Assembly (NCBI GenBank): GCA_020402865.1
Contig: JADBYT010000026.1
Location: 67,001-131,000, forward strand
Reading direction: 5' to 3'
Source: Bacteroidota bacterium
Lineage (GTDB): Bacteria; Bacteroidota; Bacteroidia; Palsa-965
Length of the DNA stretch: 64,000 nt
The number at the start of each line of letters is the position of its first letter. Position 1 is the first letter of the stretch. Of the stretch, positions 51,873-61,582 are shown in pieces. The notes beneath the pieces are model-generated. The model made no database searches, was not told the DNA's origin, and worked only from the letters and a program-made list of their open reading frames with translations. The position numbers and the translations under genes are program-made.

Positions 51873-52847
51873 ATGAAGTTACTCGTTTCGATTCTGACGC
51901 TTGCACTGTTTGCCTCCTGTGCTACCAAACCCGGCCTCAGTCCCCGTATCAAAATAAATGTGGGCGATACGTACAGCGTGAAGCTGAATGTGGAAATGAA
52001 AAACCGCAGCCGGTTTATGATTATCAATGGCGGAACTGAAAAACAACGGTTTTCACTTGATACCGATTGGAAGGTAGAACGGATTGAAGATGATTCGGTA
52101 TATATTATCGCGGGAACAATAGGTAAAGTAAATCTTCACCTCGATAATAAAAAGGAGGTCAATCTGGGAATACCCGACTCACTCAAAAACAACATACAAA
52201 GAATACCGCTCGATACCGTACTATTGAAAATGAACGGCGCCGCATACCAGTTCAAACTCAGCCGGCATGGCGAAGTAACTGAAACCACCGGAGCCGATTC
52301 GGCCATATACAAGGCTTTTTTATTGGCCTATGGTGCTGAAGTTTCTGATTCAGTATTCAGAAACGAATTTAAAATGCTGAAATCATTCTTTGGCAGTGAG
52401 TCGATGAATGATTACCTGCAGCAGCTTTTTTCGGCGCATCAGTCGGCTGTGGTATGGAGAGACGGTGATGAATATGAAAACGAGATAGAGCTGAATAAAT
52501 ATGTGGAATCCATTGATCAGGGTATTACATTTTATTGTCTGAACGAATGGGAGTGCAAAGGCCGCAACAAACAAAACGGCGATGTGATACTCAATGCAAA
52601 AGGGCGTTTCTCCGAGCGCAGCCGCAATGAAGAAAAGCGAAGCCAGATTGGTGTGAATTTAAAAGCCGAAGGCGAACAGCAGGTTGGGGTGGCTTTCGAT
52701 ACGCTCTCCTTTATGCCCCGTGGTGCCGAAATTATTCAACAATACAAAATGAGTCTGGGCGTGAATAATATTATATTCAATGTAAGTATAGGCTCAGTGG
52801 ATGTAAACCGGAAAATTGTATTTCAATTAACTCACACTGCAAGATGA
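51873..52847 (+). CDS. Hypothetical lipoprotein (DUF6263-like), 324 aa
   Basis: From ATG 51873 a lipoprotein signal (MKLLVSILTLALFASC, lipid Cys16). The mature part begins IKINVGDTYSVKLNVEMKN and has repeated beta strands; the central ~60 residues are helical (IYKAFLLAYGAEVSDSVFRNEFKM). The pattern recalls DUF6263 lipoproteins, but that assignment is tentative. An in-frame ATG at 51840 would put 11 odd residues before the signal. Its stop overlaps the next start by ATGA. Confidence 0.75.
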   Translation: MKLLVSILTLALFASCATKPGLSPRIKINVGDTYSVKLNVEMKNRSRFMIINGGTEKQRFSLDTDWKVERIEDDSVYIIAGTIGKVNLHLDNKKEVNLGIPDSLKNNIQRIPLDTVLLKMNGAAYQFKLSRHGEVTETTGADSAIYKAFLLAYGAEVSDSVFRNEFKMLKSFFGSESMNDYLQQLFSAHQSAVVWRDGDEYENEIELNKYVESIDQGITFYCLNEWECKGRNKQNGDVILNAKGRFSERSRNEEKRSQIGVNLKAEGEQQVGVAFDTLSFMPRGAEIIQQYKMSLGVNNIIFNVSIGSVDVNRKIVFQLTHTAR

Positions 52848-53056
52848 AAAAAGAAGTATTTGAAATTGAAGGCGATTACATTGAACTCATTCAGCTGCTC
52901 AAAGTGCTGAATATTGCCGAAACAGGCGGTCAGGCCAAATGGCTAGTGGAAGAAGGATCGGTAAAAATGAACGGAGAGGTTGAATATCGGAAACGTGCCA
53001 AGTTGCGTTCCGGTGATGTGGTGGAAACCAGTGGCCGTAAAATTGAAATTAAATAG
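52844..53056 (+). CDS. S4-domain RNA-binding protein (YbcJ-like)
   Basis: 70 residues forming little more than an S4 domain: YIELIQLLKVLNIAETGGQAKWLVEEGSVKMNGEVEYRKRAKLRSGDVVET. This fits the YbcJ/YaaA small RNA-binding group, thought to bind structured RNA; the partner RNA is unknown. ATGA overlap with the lipoprotein gene indicates co-expression, though no shared function is apparent. Confidence 0.9.
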   Translation: MKKEVFEIEGDYIELIQLLKVLNIAETGGQAKWLVEEGSVKMNGEVEYRKRAKLRSGDVVETSGRKIEIK

Positions 53057-53097
53057 AGCTAATCAACTTACAGAAGTAGTTCACAATACAGAATAAA

Positions 53098-53130
53098 AAA
53101 ACGGCGCCGGAATTGTTCCGGCGCCGTTTT
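53098..53130. terminator. Bidirectional terminator
   Basis: A perfect 15-bp stem, AAAACGGCGCCGGAA (53098-53112) with TTCCGGCGCCGTTTT (53116-53130), loop TTG, with A/T runs on both sides. It serves the S4 gene and the convergent T9SS gene. Confidence 0.92.
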
Positions 53131-53146
53131 ACATTTTTACAATGTA

Positions 53147-56100
53147 CTATTTCTGTACAACCACACGCAGCACTTTTACCGAATTACCATCGGTGATGCG
53201 CACATTGTAAATGCCGCTTTCATAGGTGCTGATGTCCGTATTGCGGTTGTCGCTGGTCATGGTGAATGCATCTACCACCTGGCCCAGGCTATTGAAAATT
53301 TCAACGCTCACAGCATCGCCGGGTGTATAGCCGAGGGTCAGTGTGAACATACCGTTGTTCGGGTTGGGATATAAGCTGGCGTTTGAAATACCTGCATTCT
53401 CAGTTACACCCGCGCAAGGATCCACAAAGATGTTTTGTGAGGCGCTGTCCTGACACTGAGTGTTGGGGTCTGTGTAGGTATAGGTGAGTGTTACTGAGCC
53501 GTTAAGCGTTGACGGGTCAAACGTGTTACCTGTAACACCCTGGCCACTGAATGTACCGCCTGCGGGTGTGCCTGTGAGTGTAAGCGAAGCATCGTCGGCA
53601 CAAATGGTGGCTTGCAGCGTTCCCATTGTAACTACCGGAGCAGCCGGATCGGAGAGAATGGCGGTTACTGAATCCACACAGCCATTGGTGTCTGTCACTA
53701 CGCAGGTGTATGAACCCGAGGGAATAAAAGTGAGATCCTGTGTAGTGGCCGAATTACTCCACTGGTAAGTATAGCCCGGCGTACCGTCGGTTACGGTTAC
53801 ATCAATGCTTCCGTTAATACCTGCACACAGTGTGGGATTGGTACTTGAAGCGGAAATGGTAAGCGGGTTGGGCTGTGTAACTACTACGTTAAGCGTATCA
53901 CTGCAACCGAGCGAATCAGTTACAATAACGCCATACGAACCTGCTCCAAGACCGGTTTCAGTAGCAGCAGTGCCGCCGGTTGACCAGATGTAGCTGTACG
54001 GTGCAGTGCCGCCGGTGCTTGTCACCGTGGCTGTTCCGTTTATATCGCCAAAGCACGAAGGTGTGGTTTGCGAAGCCACCGTGAGCATCAGTGTGTCGGG
54101 TTCAGTAATGGTTACTGAATCAATTACCGTACAGCCCAGCGAGTCAGTCACAGTTACTGCGTACACCCCGGCAGCAAGTCCGGTTTCAGTAGCCGCGTTT
54201 CCGCCGCTCGACCATGCGTAGGTGCTTGTGCCGCTTCCACCGCTGGCCGCCGCCGTTGCAGAACCGTTGGTGAGGCTGTTGCAGGTTACGTTAGCCGATG
54301 AGGTGATGTTTACAAACAATTGAGGAGGCGAAGTTAACGTGAAGCCCTGGAATACTGTACATCCGTTTGCATCCGTTACGTTAACCAGATAGAATCCGGC
54401 ACCAAGCCCTGTCAGTGCGGCTGTTGTATCGCCGGTGTTCCAGAGGTAAGAAATAGGAGCCACGCCGCCCGAAACACTTACAGATACCGAACCTGTTGAG
54501 TCGCCAAAGCAGCTTTCATCCACCTGCGTATTGGCGGAAGCCGTTATCTGTGTGCCGGTTCCGTCGATGGCAAAGGTGTATGCGGCTTCGTTGCAATCGT
54601 TCGAGGCGATGTTCACCACAGCAGTGTGCAGGCCGTTGAACGAAGGATTAAACGTAATGCTGAACGTTGAGCTTCCTGATCCGGCAATTGAAGTAGCCGG
54701 CGAAGATGTTACGGTAAAGTCAGCTGCATTTGTTCCGGTAATGGTTACACCTGAAATGCTAAGCGGGCTATTGCCTGTATTTTGAATTGTAAATGTGCTT
54801 GAAATTACACCCGCGCAAACCGACTGTGTGCCAAAGCTGGTAGAATCGGCCGCTGATGTGGTGGTGCTGCCGTTTGCAATGTTTACACTGTTGCCCTGCA
54901 CGTTTATTTCGCGCGGTGTGCCAAACTCATCGGCACCAATGTCGGGCGAACAGAGATCACGTGTATTGCAGTCAATATCGCTCGTTACCGAAGCAATTAC
55001 CACACCCTGATCTTCAAGCAGCGGATTGCTTCCGGCTACAAGGTGTAAATCGGTAGTGGATACAAAGGTGGGCAGTACGCTGGCACTGTTCAGGTCGCGG
55101 CCGGTTTCTGTTTGCCAGTTGCTCAGTGCAGTGTGTGTGGTGCCAGCCGCAAGACCGTTTGTACGACCGATTACGGCGCTGGTGCCGCTCACGAAAATAT
55201 CGTTGTTGCTGCTTACCAGGTTGGCGTAGTTGCCTGTGGTTGAAGTATAGGCCAGACCAATGCCGGTGTTGCCGTTGAAACCGTTGCTTCCGGCGCAAAC
55301 TAAAATGTTGTTGCGGATATCAACCGGCGGTGTGCTGCCATTAATGCCAATGGCCATGTTGGGCTGCGATGCGCCGGTTAAGGTAGCGCCGCTCACCACT
55401 ACTGTGTTGTTAAATACATTAAACTGACCGGTACCGCCACCGTAGTAAATACCGCAGGCAAAGTCGCCGGCAGTACCGTTGGCAAACACGCGGTTAATCA
55501 TGTTGTTGGTTACAGTGGTTGTTCCGGTTGATGTGGCCGACACAAGAATCCCCACAGCCGAGAACGTATTGGTTTGTACCACACCATTAATATTGTTGCC
55601 CGAAATAATGGCATTAATGGTTTCGGCACCAACTGTTACTGAGTTGGCCGCTGCATTGTTGCCCACTGCAATGGCAATCTGGTCGGTAGAGGTAGCGTTG
55701 TTCAGGTTGCCGATGTTGTTGCCCTGAATCGACGGGCCATCTTCAAACAACGACATGATACCTATGCGGCCGATAATAAATGTACCGTTTGAATCGAGTT
55801 CGTTCAAATGGTAAATATTACTGCTGCTGCGTGTGGTGGCTGAAGAGCCGGCATTGAAAATACCAACCTGTGCGCGCAGCACCTCGTTGTTTACAATCTG
55901 GTTGTTGTTGTTGCCGTTTGCACCAGCGCCGCTGCCAATTGCCGGACCGCTGATGTTGATGGCTACACCCGTGGTAAGGCTTCCGTTGCCCTGAATAATG
56001 CTGTTCATTAAACGGTTGTTGGTAGCTGCATCGCCACCGGCGGAAGTGTTAAGCGACACAACTGCGCTTGCCGTTGAGGTGTTGGTGTTTTCAATAATCA

Positions 56101-59100
56101 GGTTGCGGCTGGCCTGTACGCGCGGACAAAGGCTGTTGATGGTAGTGCCGTTGGTTCCGTCAATAGTTACATTGTCAGCACCATTCAAAATAATCATTGC
56201 GGTGGCGCTTGAGCCGGAGAATGTTGACGTAACGCCTGTGGCCGGTTTAATGGTAAGTGTGTTTACCGCACTTGAAAACGCATTGGCGTTGATGGTTATC
56301 GGATACGTTTCTGTGGTGTAGGCAGCGTCGATGAGACTAAACAACACCGGGCCGCCGATACAACTGTTGTTGTACGCGTTTACCGCAGCGGTGAGTGTGG
56401 GATAGTTACCGGTAGTGCCAACAGTATAGGTACCGCTTAATGTGAACGAAATTGGATAAGATGAAGGTGTGGTGGGAGGTGTGGTAACCGTGTTTACGTT
56501 TGTGGCTACCAGGCCTGCTGATGGATTTGCTCCAATGTTGGGTGTAGGTGCAACCACATCCTGCGCAATAATGAAGTACGAAACCACATCGCCTTGTGTG
56601 AGACCACCCATCTGAAATGCATTGATCGGAAACGACCATGTGCCGTTTTGTGCTGTGCCGGTTACCAATGTGCCCGGATTTGATACATAAGCATTTGCGT
56701 TTTTGCGGAAGTAAATGCGCGGACGCAATGTTCCTGCTACGGGCACACCGCTGAGGTCGAGAATAGTGGCGGTAACTGTGCGCGCACTGCTGTCGCATAT
56801 ATAACCGAGCGGAGTGAAAGTAATTTGCGGACCGAGAATATCAAGCGGAACACCATCAAATTCATCGGCACCGATATCGGGCAGAAATGCACCACCGTTT
56901 ACCGAAGCTACCGGACCCGGACGGGTTTGGTTGTCGAAGTCGGTGGTGAAACTGGCAATGGTTTGTCCGTTTGACTCGATGAGTGTGGGAGTGATGCCCA
57001 TGTTGAGGTGAAGATCACCGCCCGGAGCATTAATGTAGTTTACGGTAATACCCGAAAAGCTGTTGACATCAGAAAGCGAAGCAGCCTGCCAGCCGGCAAA
57101 GGTTTGTGCGCCTGTCCACCAGCCAATGGTTGCCGCGTTTGCATTGAGCACGTTGTTGTTGGAGGCATTGGCCGGCCATCCGGTTGCCGATGATGCTGCT
57201 GCACCAAAGTTGTTGGCAATGGCAAAATGCTGGCCGGTGCCGCCTGTGCGGGTGTTGGTGATAAGGTTATTGCGAATGTCAACAGTTACCACGCGTGCAA
57301 TTGTAGAGAAATCAGTACGCGCAATGCCAAAACTAGGTTGCGCACCTGCTGCTGCTGTGCCTTCGATGTTGACGGTGTTGAAATAGATGCGGTCAAGCGG
57401 ATCGGGTGTGGAACCATGGTTACACATGATACCGATAATGGCCGAGTTGGTGGTTTGACCATTGCCCAGCGAAATCATGTTGTTTACGATATTCACCTGC
57501 GTAGTGCCCGAACGGATTACAATACCGGCAATAATGCTGGGTGCTGTAACCGTGGTGGATGTACCGGCATTTGAAAGGTTGAAAATGCGGTTGTTTGAAA
57601 CGGTGGGGTTTGTGGCATTACCAATTGCTATACCTACCACAAAGCTTCCGTTTGTTCCCGTATTGATATTTGAGATGTTGGAAATAATGTTTCCGGAAAT
57701 TACCGAGTTGGTAGTTACCCCCAACTGAATGCCCTGCGCACCGGTATTGCCGTTTGCGATTGATGTATTCGCCGCATTGCTAACCAGGTTGGAAATAGAG
57801 TTATTGGTGATGGTATATGTGGATCCGTTACCTGAAGCTGCAGCAGTAGTAATACCGCGAACAAAACCACCGGTTCCTGTACCGTAAGAAGCAAGGTTGC
57901 GGATGATGTTGTTGTTTAATGTAGCTGTAGCCGATGTGCTTGGCATGGCAATACCTGTAACCAGCGAGTTGCCTGTGGTTAATCCCAGCGTGCCGCCACG
58001 GATGTTATCGGCAGTGGTGTTGCCAATAATGTTGTTACTGATGTTGATTGAAGTAGCAATTGCCGAAACGTTGATGCCGGTTACACTACCCGCAACCGTA
58101 GCCGTAACACCCGAACAGGTAATAGCGCCGAATGTGTTGTTTTGAATAACAACCGTGCCTGATGTTTGTGAGTTTATGCCCACTACCAGGCCGCCGGTTG
58201 TGGTAGAAGTAGCAACAATTGAACCCGTGCCGGTTGGTGAACCGAATACGTTAGCAACAGCTGTGCCCACGTTGGCTGATGTAGTACCAAGCAGGTTAAT
58301 CCCGCAAAGGATACCGTTTGTAGTGGTGGCACCACTCGATGTGTTAAGCGAAATGGCTGTAACTGTATTTCCCTGTACTGATGATGCAGGTGTACTGCCC
58401 GCATTAAGTTCAATAGCAATAAAGCGAGTGGCAATTGTACCGGCCATTGTATAAACACCTGTATTTGTAGGTGCTGCATAACCTATTGTATTGCCCGTAA
58501 CAATATGATTTGATCCCGAACCAAGCGCAAGTGCTTTATGGGTGTTGGCTGTGGTATAGGTGCGCAATGCGGTTTGATAAAAACGGTTGTTGGTTACCGT
58601 CCAGTCTGTATTGCCTGCAACGGCAAGAATACCACCCGATGCCGCAGTAGCACTGAAGAAGTTGCTGATACGGCAGTTGTTTACCGTAATCTGGCTGTTC
58701 TCCTGTCCGCTCACTGCCGTACCTTGCGAATAAATGTGGTTTACCGGAAAGAAGCCCGCACTTTCCTCAAATGTTACCGCATCAAAAAGCAGCGAGTCAT
58801 TACCAAGTGAAGTGCCGGTGAAAATAAGAACGGTGCCTGAGGTAATAGTAGAGTTGGCACCACGCAGCGTAAGGTTCTGCAGTGAAATTATACGCGCATC
58901 ATTTACGTACTGCACCGTTGAAGCACTGGTAGCATTGCTGTTGTCTATGATCAGCGAGTTGCCTCCGGTGTTCAAGCCATTCACCACTACGCGGTCGGCT
59001 CCGTCGAAATTAATGAGCGGCCCGACAATATTACCCGCAATTGTGCGTGCTCCACCACCGGCTGGCAGCACGGTAAGGCTGTTCCACGCACCGCTGTTGA

Positions 59101-59314
59101 GCACTGCTGTAGCCGGCTCTGTGGTACTACCTACAATACTTACTAGAATGTTGGCTCCGGTTTGTGAGGCCGCATTAATGGCTGAAAATGCACCGCCCAG
59201 TGTAGGGTAGGTGCCGTTTCCGGTCACAGCACCCGTTACATTTACATTCTGCGCATACAATGAACCCGTAAAGAGAACAAATGCACTTGCAAGTTGCAGG
59301 GTAATTTTTTTCAT
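53147..59314 (-). CDS. Giant T9SS-secreted surface protein, 2055 aa
   Basis: Signal peptide from ATG 59314 (MKKITLQLASAFVLFTGSLYAQ). Two homologous halves, each opening with GxYPTLxxAxxAxN and followed by Asn/Thr-rich parallel-beta-helix repeats (~25-820 and ~1000-1490), each closing with PDIGADEFG. Then a choice-of-anchor-D/HYDIN-like domain (~1505-1590), four SprB-type repeats (~1595-1890; each with ASGGxxxYxYxWSxG, TGLxAGxYxVxVTDxxGC), and the C-terminal sorting domain (~1975-2055, LYPNPNNGMFTLTLG, GIYNVRIT). Such proteins are exported by T9SS and attached to or released from the surface; adhesion or gliding is a guess. Confidence 0.93.
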   Translation of the reverse strand: MKKITLQLASAFVLFTGSLYAQNVNVTGAVTGNGTYPTLGGAFSAINAASQTGANILVSIVGSTTEPATAVLNSGAWNSLTVLPAGGGARTIAGNIVGPLINFDGADRVVVNGLNTGGNSLIIDNSNATSASTVQYVNDARIISLQNLTLRGANSTITSGTVLIFTGTSLGNDSLLFDAVTFEESAGFFPVNHIYSQGTAVSGQENSQITVNNCRISNFFSATAASGGILAVAGNTDWTVTNNRFYQTALRTYTTANTHKALALGSGSNHIVTGNTIGYAAPTNTGVYTMAGTIATRFIAIELNAGSTPASSVQGNTVTAISLNTSSGATTTNGILCGINLLGTTSANVGTAVANVFGSPTGTGSIVATSTTTGGLVVGINSQTSGTVVIQNNTFGAITCSGVTATVAGSVTGINVSAIATSINISNNIIGNTTADNIRGGTLGLTTGNSLVTGIAMPSTSATATLNNNIIRNLASYGTGTGGFVRGITTAAASGNGSTYTITNNSISNLVSNAANTSIANGNTGAQGIQLGVTTNSVISGNIISNISNINTGTNGSFVVGIAIGNATNPTVSNNRIFNLSNAGTSTTVTAPSIIAGIVIRSGTTQVNIVNNMISLGNGQTTNSAIIGIMCNHGSTPDPLDRIYFNTVNIEGTAAAGAQPSFGIARTDFSTIARVVTVDIRNNLITNTRTGGTGQHFAIANNFGAAASSATGWPANASNNNVLNANAATIGWWTGAQTFAGWQAASLSDVNSFSGITVNYINAPGGDLHLNMGITPTLIESNGQTIASFTTDFDNQTRPGPVASVNGGAFLPDIGADEFDGVPLDILGPQITFTPLGYICDSSARTVTATILDLSGVPVAGTLRPRIYFRKNANAYVSNPGTLVTGTAQNGTWSFPINAFQMGGLTQGDVVSYFIIAQDVVAPTPNIGANPSAGLVATNVNTVTTPPTTPSSYPISFTLSGTYTVGTTGNYPTLTAAVNAYNNSCIGGPVLFSLIDAAYTTETYPITINANAFSSAVNTLTIKPATGVTSTFSGSSATAMIILNGADNVTIDGTNGTTINSLCPRVQASRNLIIENTNTSTASAVVSLNTSAGGDAATNNRLMNSIIQGNGSLTTGVAINISGPAIGSGAGANGNNNNQIVNNEVLRAQVGIFNAGSSATTRSSSNIYHLNELDSNGTFIIGRIGIMSLFEDGPSIQGNNIGNLNNATSTDQIAIAVGNNAAANSVTVGAETINAIISGNNINGVVQTNTFSAVGILVSATSTGTTTVTNNMINRVFANGTAGDFACGIYYGGGTGQFNVFNNTVVVSGATLTGASQPNMAIGINGSTPPVDIRNNILVCAGSNGFNGNTGIGLAYTSTTGNYANLVSSNNDIFVSGTSAVIGRTNGLAAGTTHTALSNWQTETGRDLNSASVLPTFVSTTDLHLVAGSNPLLEDQGVVIASVTSDIDCNTRDLCSPDIGADEFGTPREINVQGNSVNIANGSTTTSAADSTSFGTQSVCAGVISSTFTIQNTGNSPLSISGVTITGTNAADFTVTSSPATSIAGSGSSTFSITFNPSFNGLHTAVVNIASNDCNEAAYTFAIDGTGTQITASANTQVDESCFGDSTGSVSVSVSGGVAPISYLWNTGDTTAALTGLGAGFYLVNVTDANGCTVFQGFTLTSPPQLFVNITSSANVTCNSLTNGSATAAASGGSGTSTYAWSSGGNAATETGLAAGVYAVTVTDSLGCTVIDSVTITEPDTLMLTVASQTTPSCFGDINGTATVTSTGGTAPYSYIWSTGGTAATETGLGAGSYGVIVTDSLGCSDTLNVVVTQPNPLTISASSTNPTLCAGINGSIDVTVTDGTPGYTYQWSNSATTQDLTFIPSGSYTCVVTDTNGCVDSVTAILSDPAAPVVTMGTLQATICADDASLTLTGTPAGGTFSGQGVTGNTFDPSTLNGSVTLTYTYTDPNTQCQDSASQNIFVDPCAGVTENAGISNASLYPNPNNGMFTLTLGYTPGDAVSVEIFNSLGQVVDAFTMTSDNRNTDISTYESGIYNVRITDGNSVKVLRVVVQK

Positions 59315-59441
59315 GTGTATATGGTTAAATGAGTTTTGTAGTGTAAAAATCGACAAATTCCGGCAATACAGAAGCAGCCTAAACGGTTTTAATGTCCGAA
59401 AAGTTGTTTTTACAGAGATTTGCCGAACAAAACGGTGATAA

Positions 59442-59478
59442 AAAAACTGCTGCGTAAATTGATTACGCAGCAGTTTTT
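59442..59478 (-). terminator. Terminator of the 662-aa T9SS gene
   Basis: AAAAACTGCTGCGTAA (59442-59457) pairs with TTACGCAGCAGTTTTT (59463-59478), loop ATTGA; it abuts the stop codon at 59480 and runs into T on the minus strand. Confidence 0.88.
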
Positions 59479-59479
59479 T

Positions 59480-61468
59480 TTAATTGATAATGAACCGCGA
59501 CAGCTGTTCGCCGCTTGGGCTGCTGAGCCTTAGTACATACATTCCGGCTCCTTCGGTGGTAAGGTCAACCAAACGTACTGTAGTTCCGCTGAAACTGTTG
59601 AGCTGTTCATTCCATACCAGCTGCCCGTTAATATTATATACAGAAAGTGTATAGTTATCGCGCATTGACGCATGAAACTGAACTGAGAAAATTCCTTCCG
59701 ACGGATTCGGTACAAGCAACAGCGATGTGGTTTCGGTAAGGTTATTTTGTGTTCCGGTTGTAATCGTCAAATCAGTAGCCACTAATGTATCATTGATTAG
59801 ATTTACCGAAATCTGGTTTTCCTGATTGTCGATTACACGAACACGGCTCAGCGTAATTGGAACAAGCATCGTATTTCCTGTTGCCAGTAATGCTGAAGTT
59901 GTGCTGAACGGAATTGTACACAGCAGGCCGCTTCCGCTGATGTTGTTTTGTGTAATGCGAGTTACGGCCACATCAAGCTGGCCATATCCGCTCCGCAAAA
60001 CTTTCACACCCATAATGTTGAAGTTAGGTGTGCCCAGCATTGATCCGGTGAGCGAAAGTGCCAGTGAATTTTCATCCACATAAGTGGGGTCAAAATTGAT
60101 GGTGAATGCAATTCCATAAACATTGTTTGCCTGAATCGCTGATGTGCCAAGCCGTATCTGCATTGCGCCTGCTGTGCTGGGTTGCATGGTATCCTGCACA
60201 AGCTGAATGCGCAGATCGGGAACGTTCACTGAATAAACCGGTGCTGCAAGTCTGTTGTTGTGAACGTATCCGTAATTCAGAATTACAGCATTGGTATCGT
60301 TCAGTGTGATAAAGCTGTTGCCATCGCAGTCAACATGCTTGTGATTGACACCGCTGGGTGTTGATGTGGCCCAATTCGGCGAAGGTTGTCCGTACCAAAG
60401 CTGAGAAGCAGAAGGCCGCACGGTTCCGATACTGCCGTTGGCCACGCCAATGGTAAGAATATCAAAGTTGTCGGCAGTGCCGTCGTCATTGGCATCGCCC
60501 GGCCACACATAATCGCACGAATCATCAAGAATAATAATTTCAGTATCCGTACATCCTGTAGCATCGGTAAGCGTAACTGTAAACGGTCCCGACGGAAGGT
60601 TAATGAAAGGCGGATTATACGTTGTTGGTGGCGGTCCGCTGTTGGCCACCAGTGTATAAGGCGGAGTTCCGCCTGCGGAGTTTACATTGATTACTCCCGA
60701 GGCTCCGTTACAGGTTGACGGAATGGTACTTGTTACTGTAACTGTTGGTGTTGGCGCAACTGTAACTGTAACAACAGCAGTTGTTGTGTAATTCAATGTT
60801 GCATCCACACAGGTAAGTGTGTATGTGGTGGTAGCTGTTGGCGATGCAATAACATTTGGCCCTGTAGCCGACGAAAGGCTGGCTGCCGGTGCCCATGTAT
60901 AGTTGATGGTTGATGCATTGCAGGTTCCGGTTGTTGTACCGATCAGGTTGATGCTTCCGCTGCCGCAGATCAATGCTGAACCGGGTGAAATGCTTGCCAC
61001 AAATGCACTCGGCGGCGGCGGACTACCCGGAACAACAAAGGATATCGGTTGTGTCCACGGACCGGTACTGCCTCCGGGACCGGTAGAATGCTCGCGGGCA
61101 CGGAGGTAGTAAGTACCACCGGGGCATAAATTGGCAAATGCAATTTCAACAGGGAAATAGGGTTCAACTAAACAATAATCAGGAACACTCAGCGAATCGC
61201 GGTAAAACGGATAGGTATTCCAGAGCGGACTGTTGTTTGCCGGGGTGATACTGGTAAAACCATTGCTTAATTGTGATACTTCAACCTCCATGTAGTAAGG
61301 TCCGCATCCGCACGTAGCCGGGTCGGATGAGCCGTTTACCAAAATTTGTGTAGTGTTGCTGGTTACCGTAACATTGAGTAACGGCAAGGCATGGCAAGCT
61401 TTTGCTTCACGCGCTCCAATAAAAAGGAACAGCAAAATTGCTAAGAGGAGGGGTAATTGTTTTTTCAT
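59480..61468 (-). CDS. T9SS-secreted protein with dockerin-like and cohesin-like regions, 662 aa
   Basis: From ATG 61468 a signal peptide (MKKQLPLLLAILLFLFIGAREAKA). Immunoglobulin-like beta domains follow (~30-310, with one SprB-like segment). Two calcium-loop dockerin-like motifs come next: GDANDDGTADNFD (~323) and DCDGNSFITLND (~380). A cohesin-like sandwich (~410-570, IQLVQDTMQPSTAGAMQIRLG) precedes the C-terminal sorting domain (~583-662, LVPNPSEGIFSVQF). It is exported by T9SS. The frame could extend to 61543, but that would bury the signal peptide. Confidence 0.9.
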   Translation of the reverse strand: MKKQLPLLLAILLFLFIGAREAKACHALPLLNVTVTSNTTQILVNGSSDPATCGCGPYYMEVEVSQLSNGFTSITPANNSPLWNTYPFYRDSLSVPDYCLVEPYFPVEIAFANLCPGGTYYLRAREHSTGPGGSTGPWTQPISFVVPGSPPPPSAFVASISPGSALICGSGSINLIGTTTGTCNASTINYTWAPAASLSSATGPNVIASPTATTTYTLTCVDATLNYTTTAVVTVTVAPTPTVTVTSTIPSTCNGASGVINVNSAGGTPPYTLVANSGPPPTTYNPPFINLPSGPFTVTLTDATGCTDTEIIILDDSCDYVWPGDANDDGTADNFDILTIGVANGSIGTVRPSASQLWYGQPSPNWATSTPSGVNHKHVDCDGNSFITLNDTNAVILNYGYVHNNRLAAPVYSVNVPDLRIQLVQDTMQPSTAGAMQIRLGTSAIQANNVYGIAFTINFDPTYVDENSLALSLTGSMLGTPNFNIMGVKVLRSGYGQLDVAVTRITQNNISGSGLLCTIPFSTTSALLATGNTMLVPITLSRVRVIDNQENQISVNLINDTLVATDLTITTGTQNNLTETTSLLLVPNPSEGIFSVQFHASMRDNYTLSVYNINGQLVWNEQLNSFSGTTVRLVDLTTEGAGMYVLRLSSPSGEQLSRFIIN

Positions 61469-61525
61469 GACGGGGTATTGTGTTTGCAATTGCAATTTAC
61501 ACCCATTATTAATCTGCACAAAAAA

Positions 61526-61561
61526 ACTGCGGCCAAAAATCAACTGATTTCTGGCCGCAGT
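61526..61561 (-). terminator. Terminator of the S9 peptidase gene
   Basis: ACTGCGGCCA (61526-61535) pairs with TGGCCGCAGT (61552-61561); 16-base loop; TTTTTTTG follows on the minus strand. It lies 21 bases after the stop at 61583. Confidence 0.85.
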
Positions 61562-61582
61562 ACTAATTTCAAAACATCAAAA

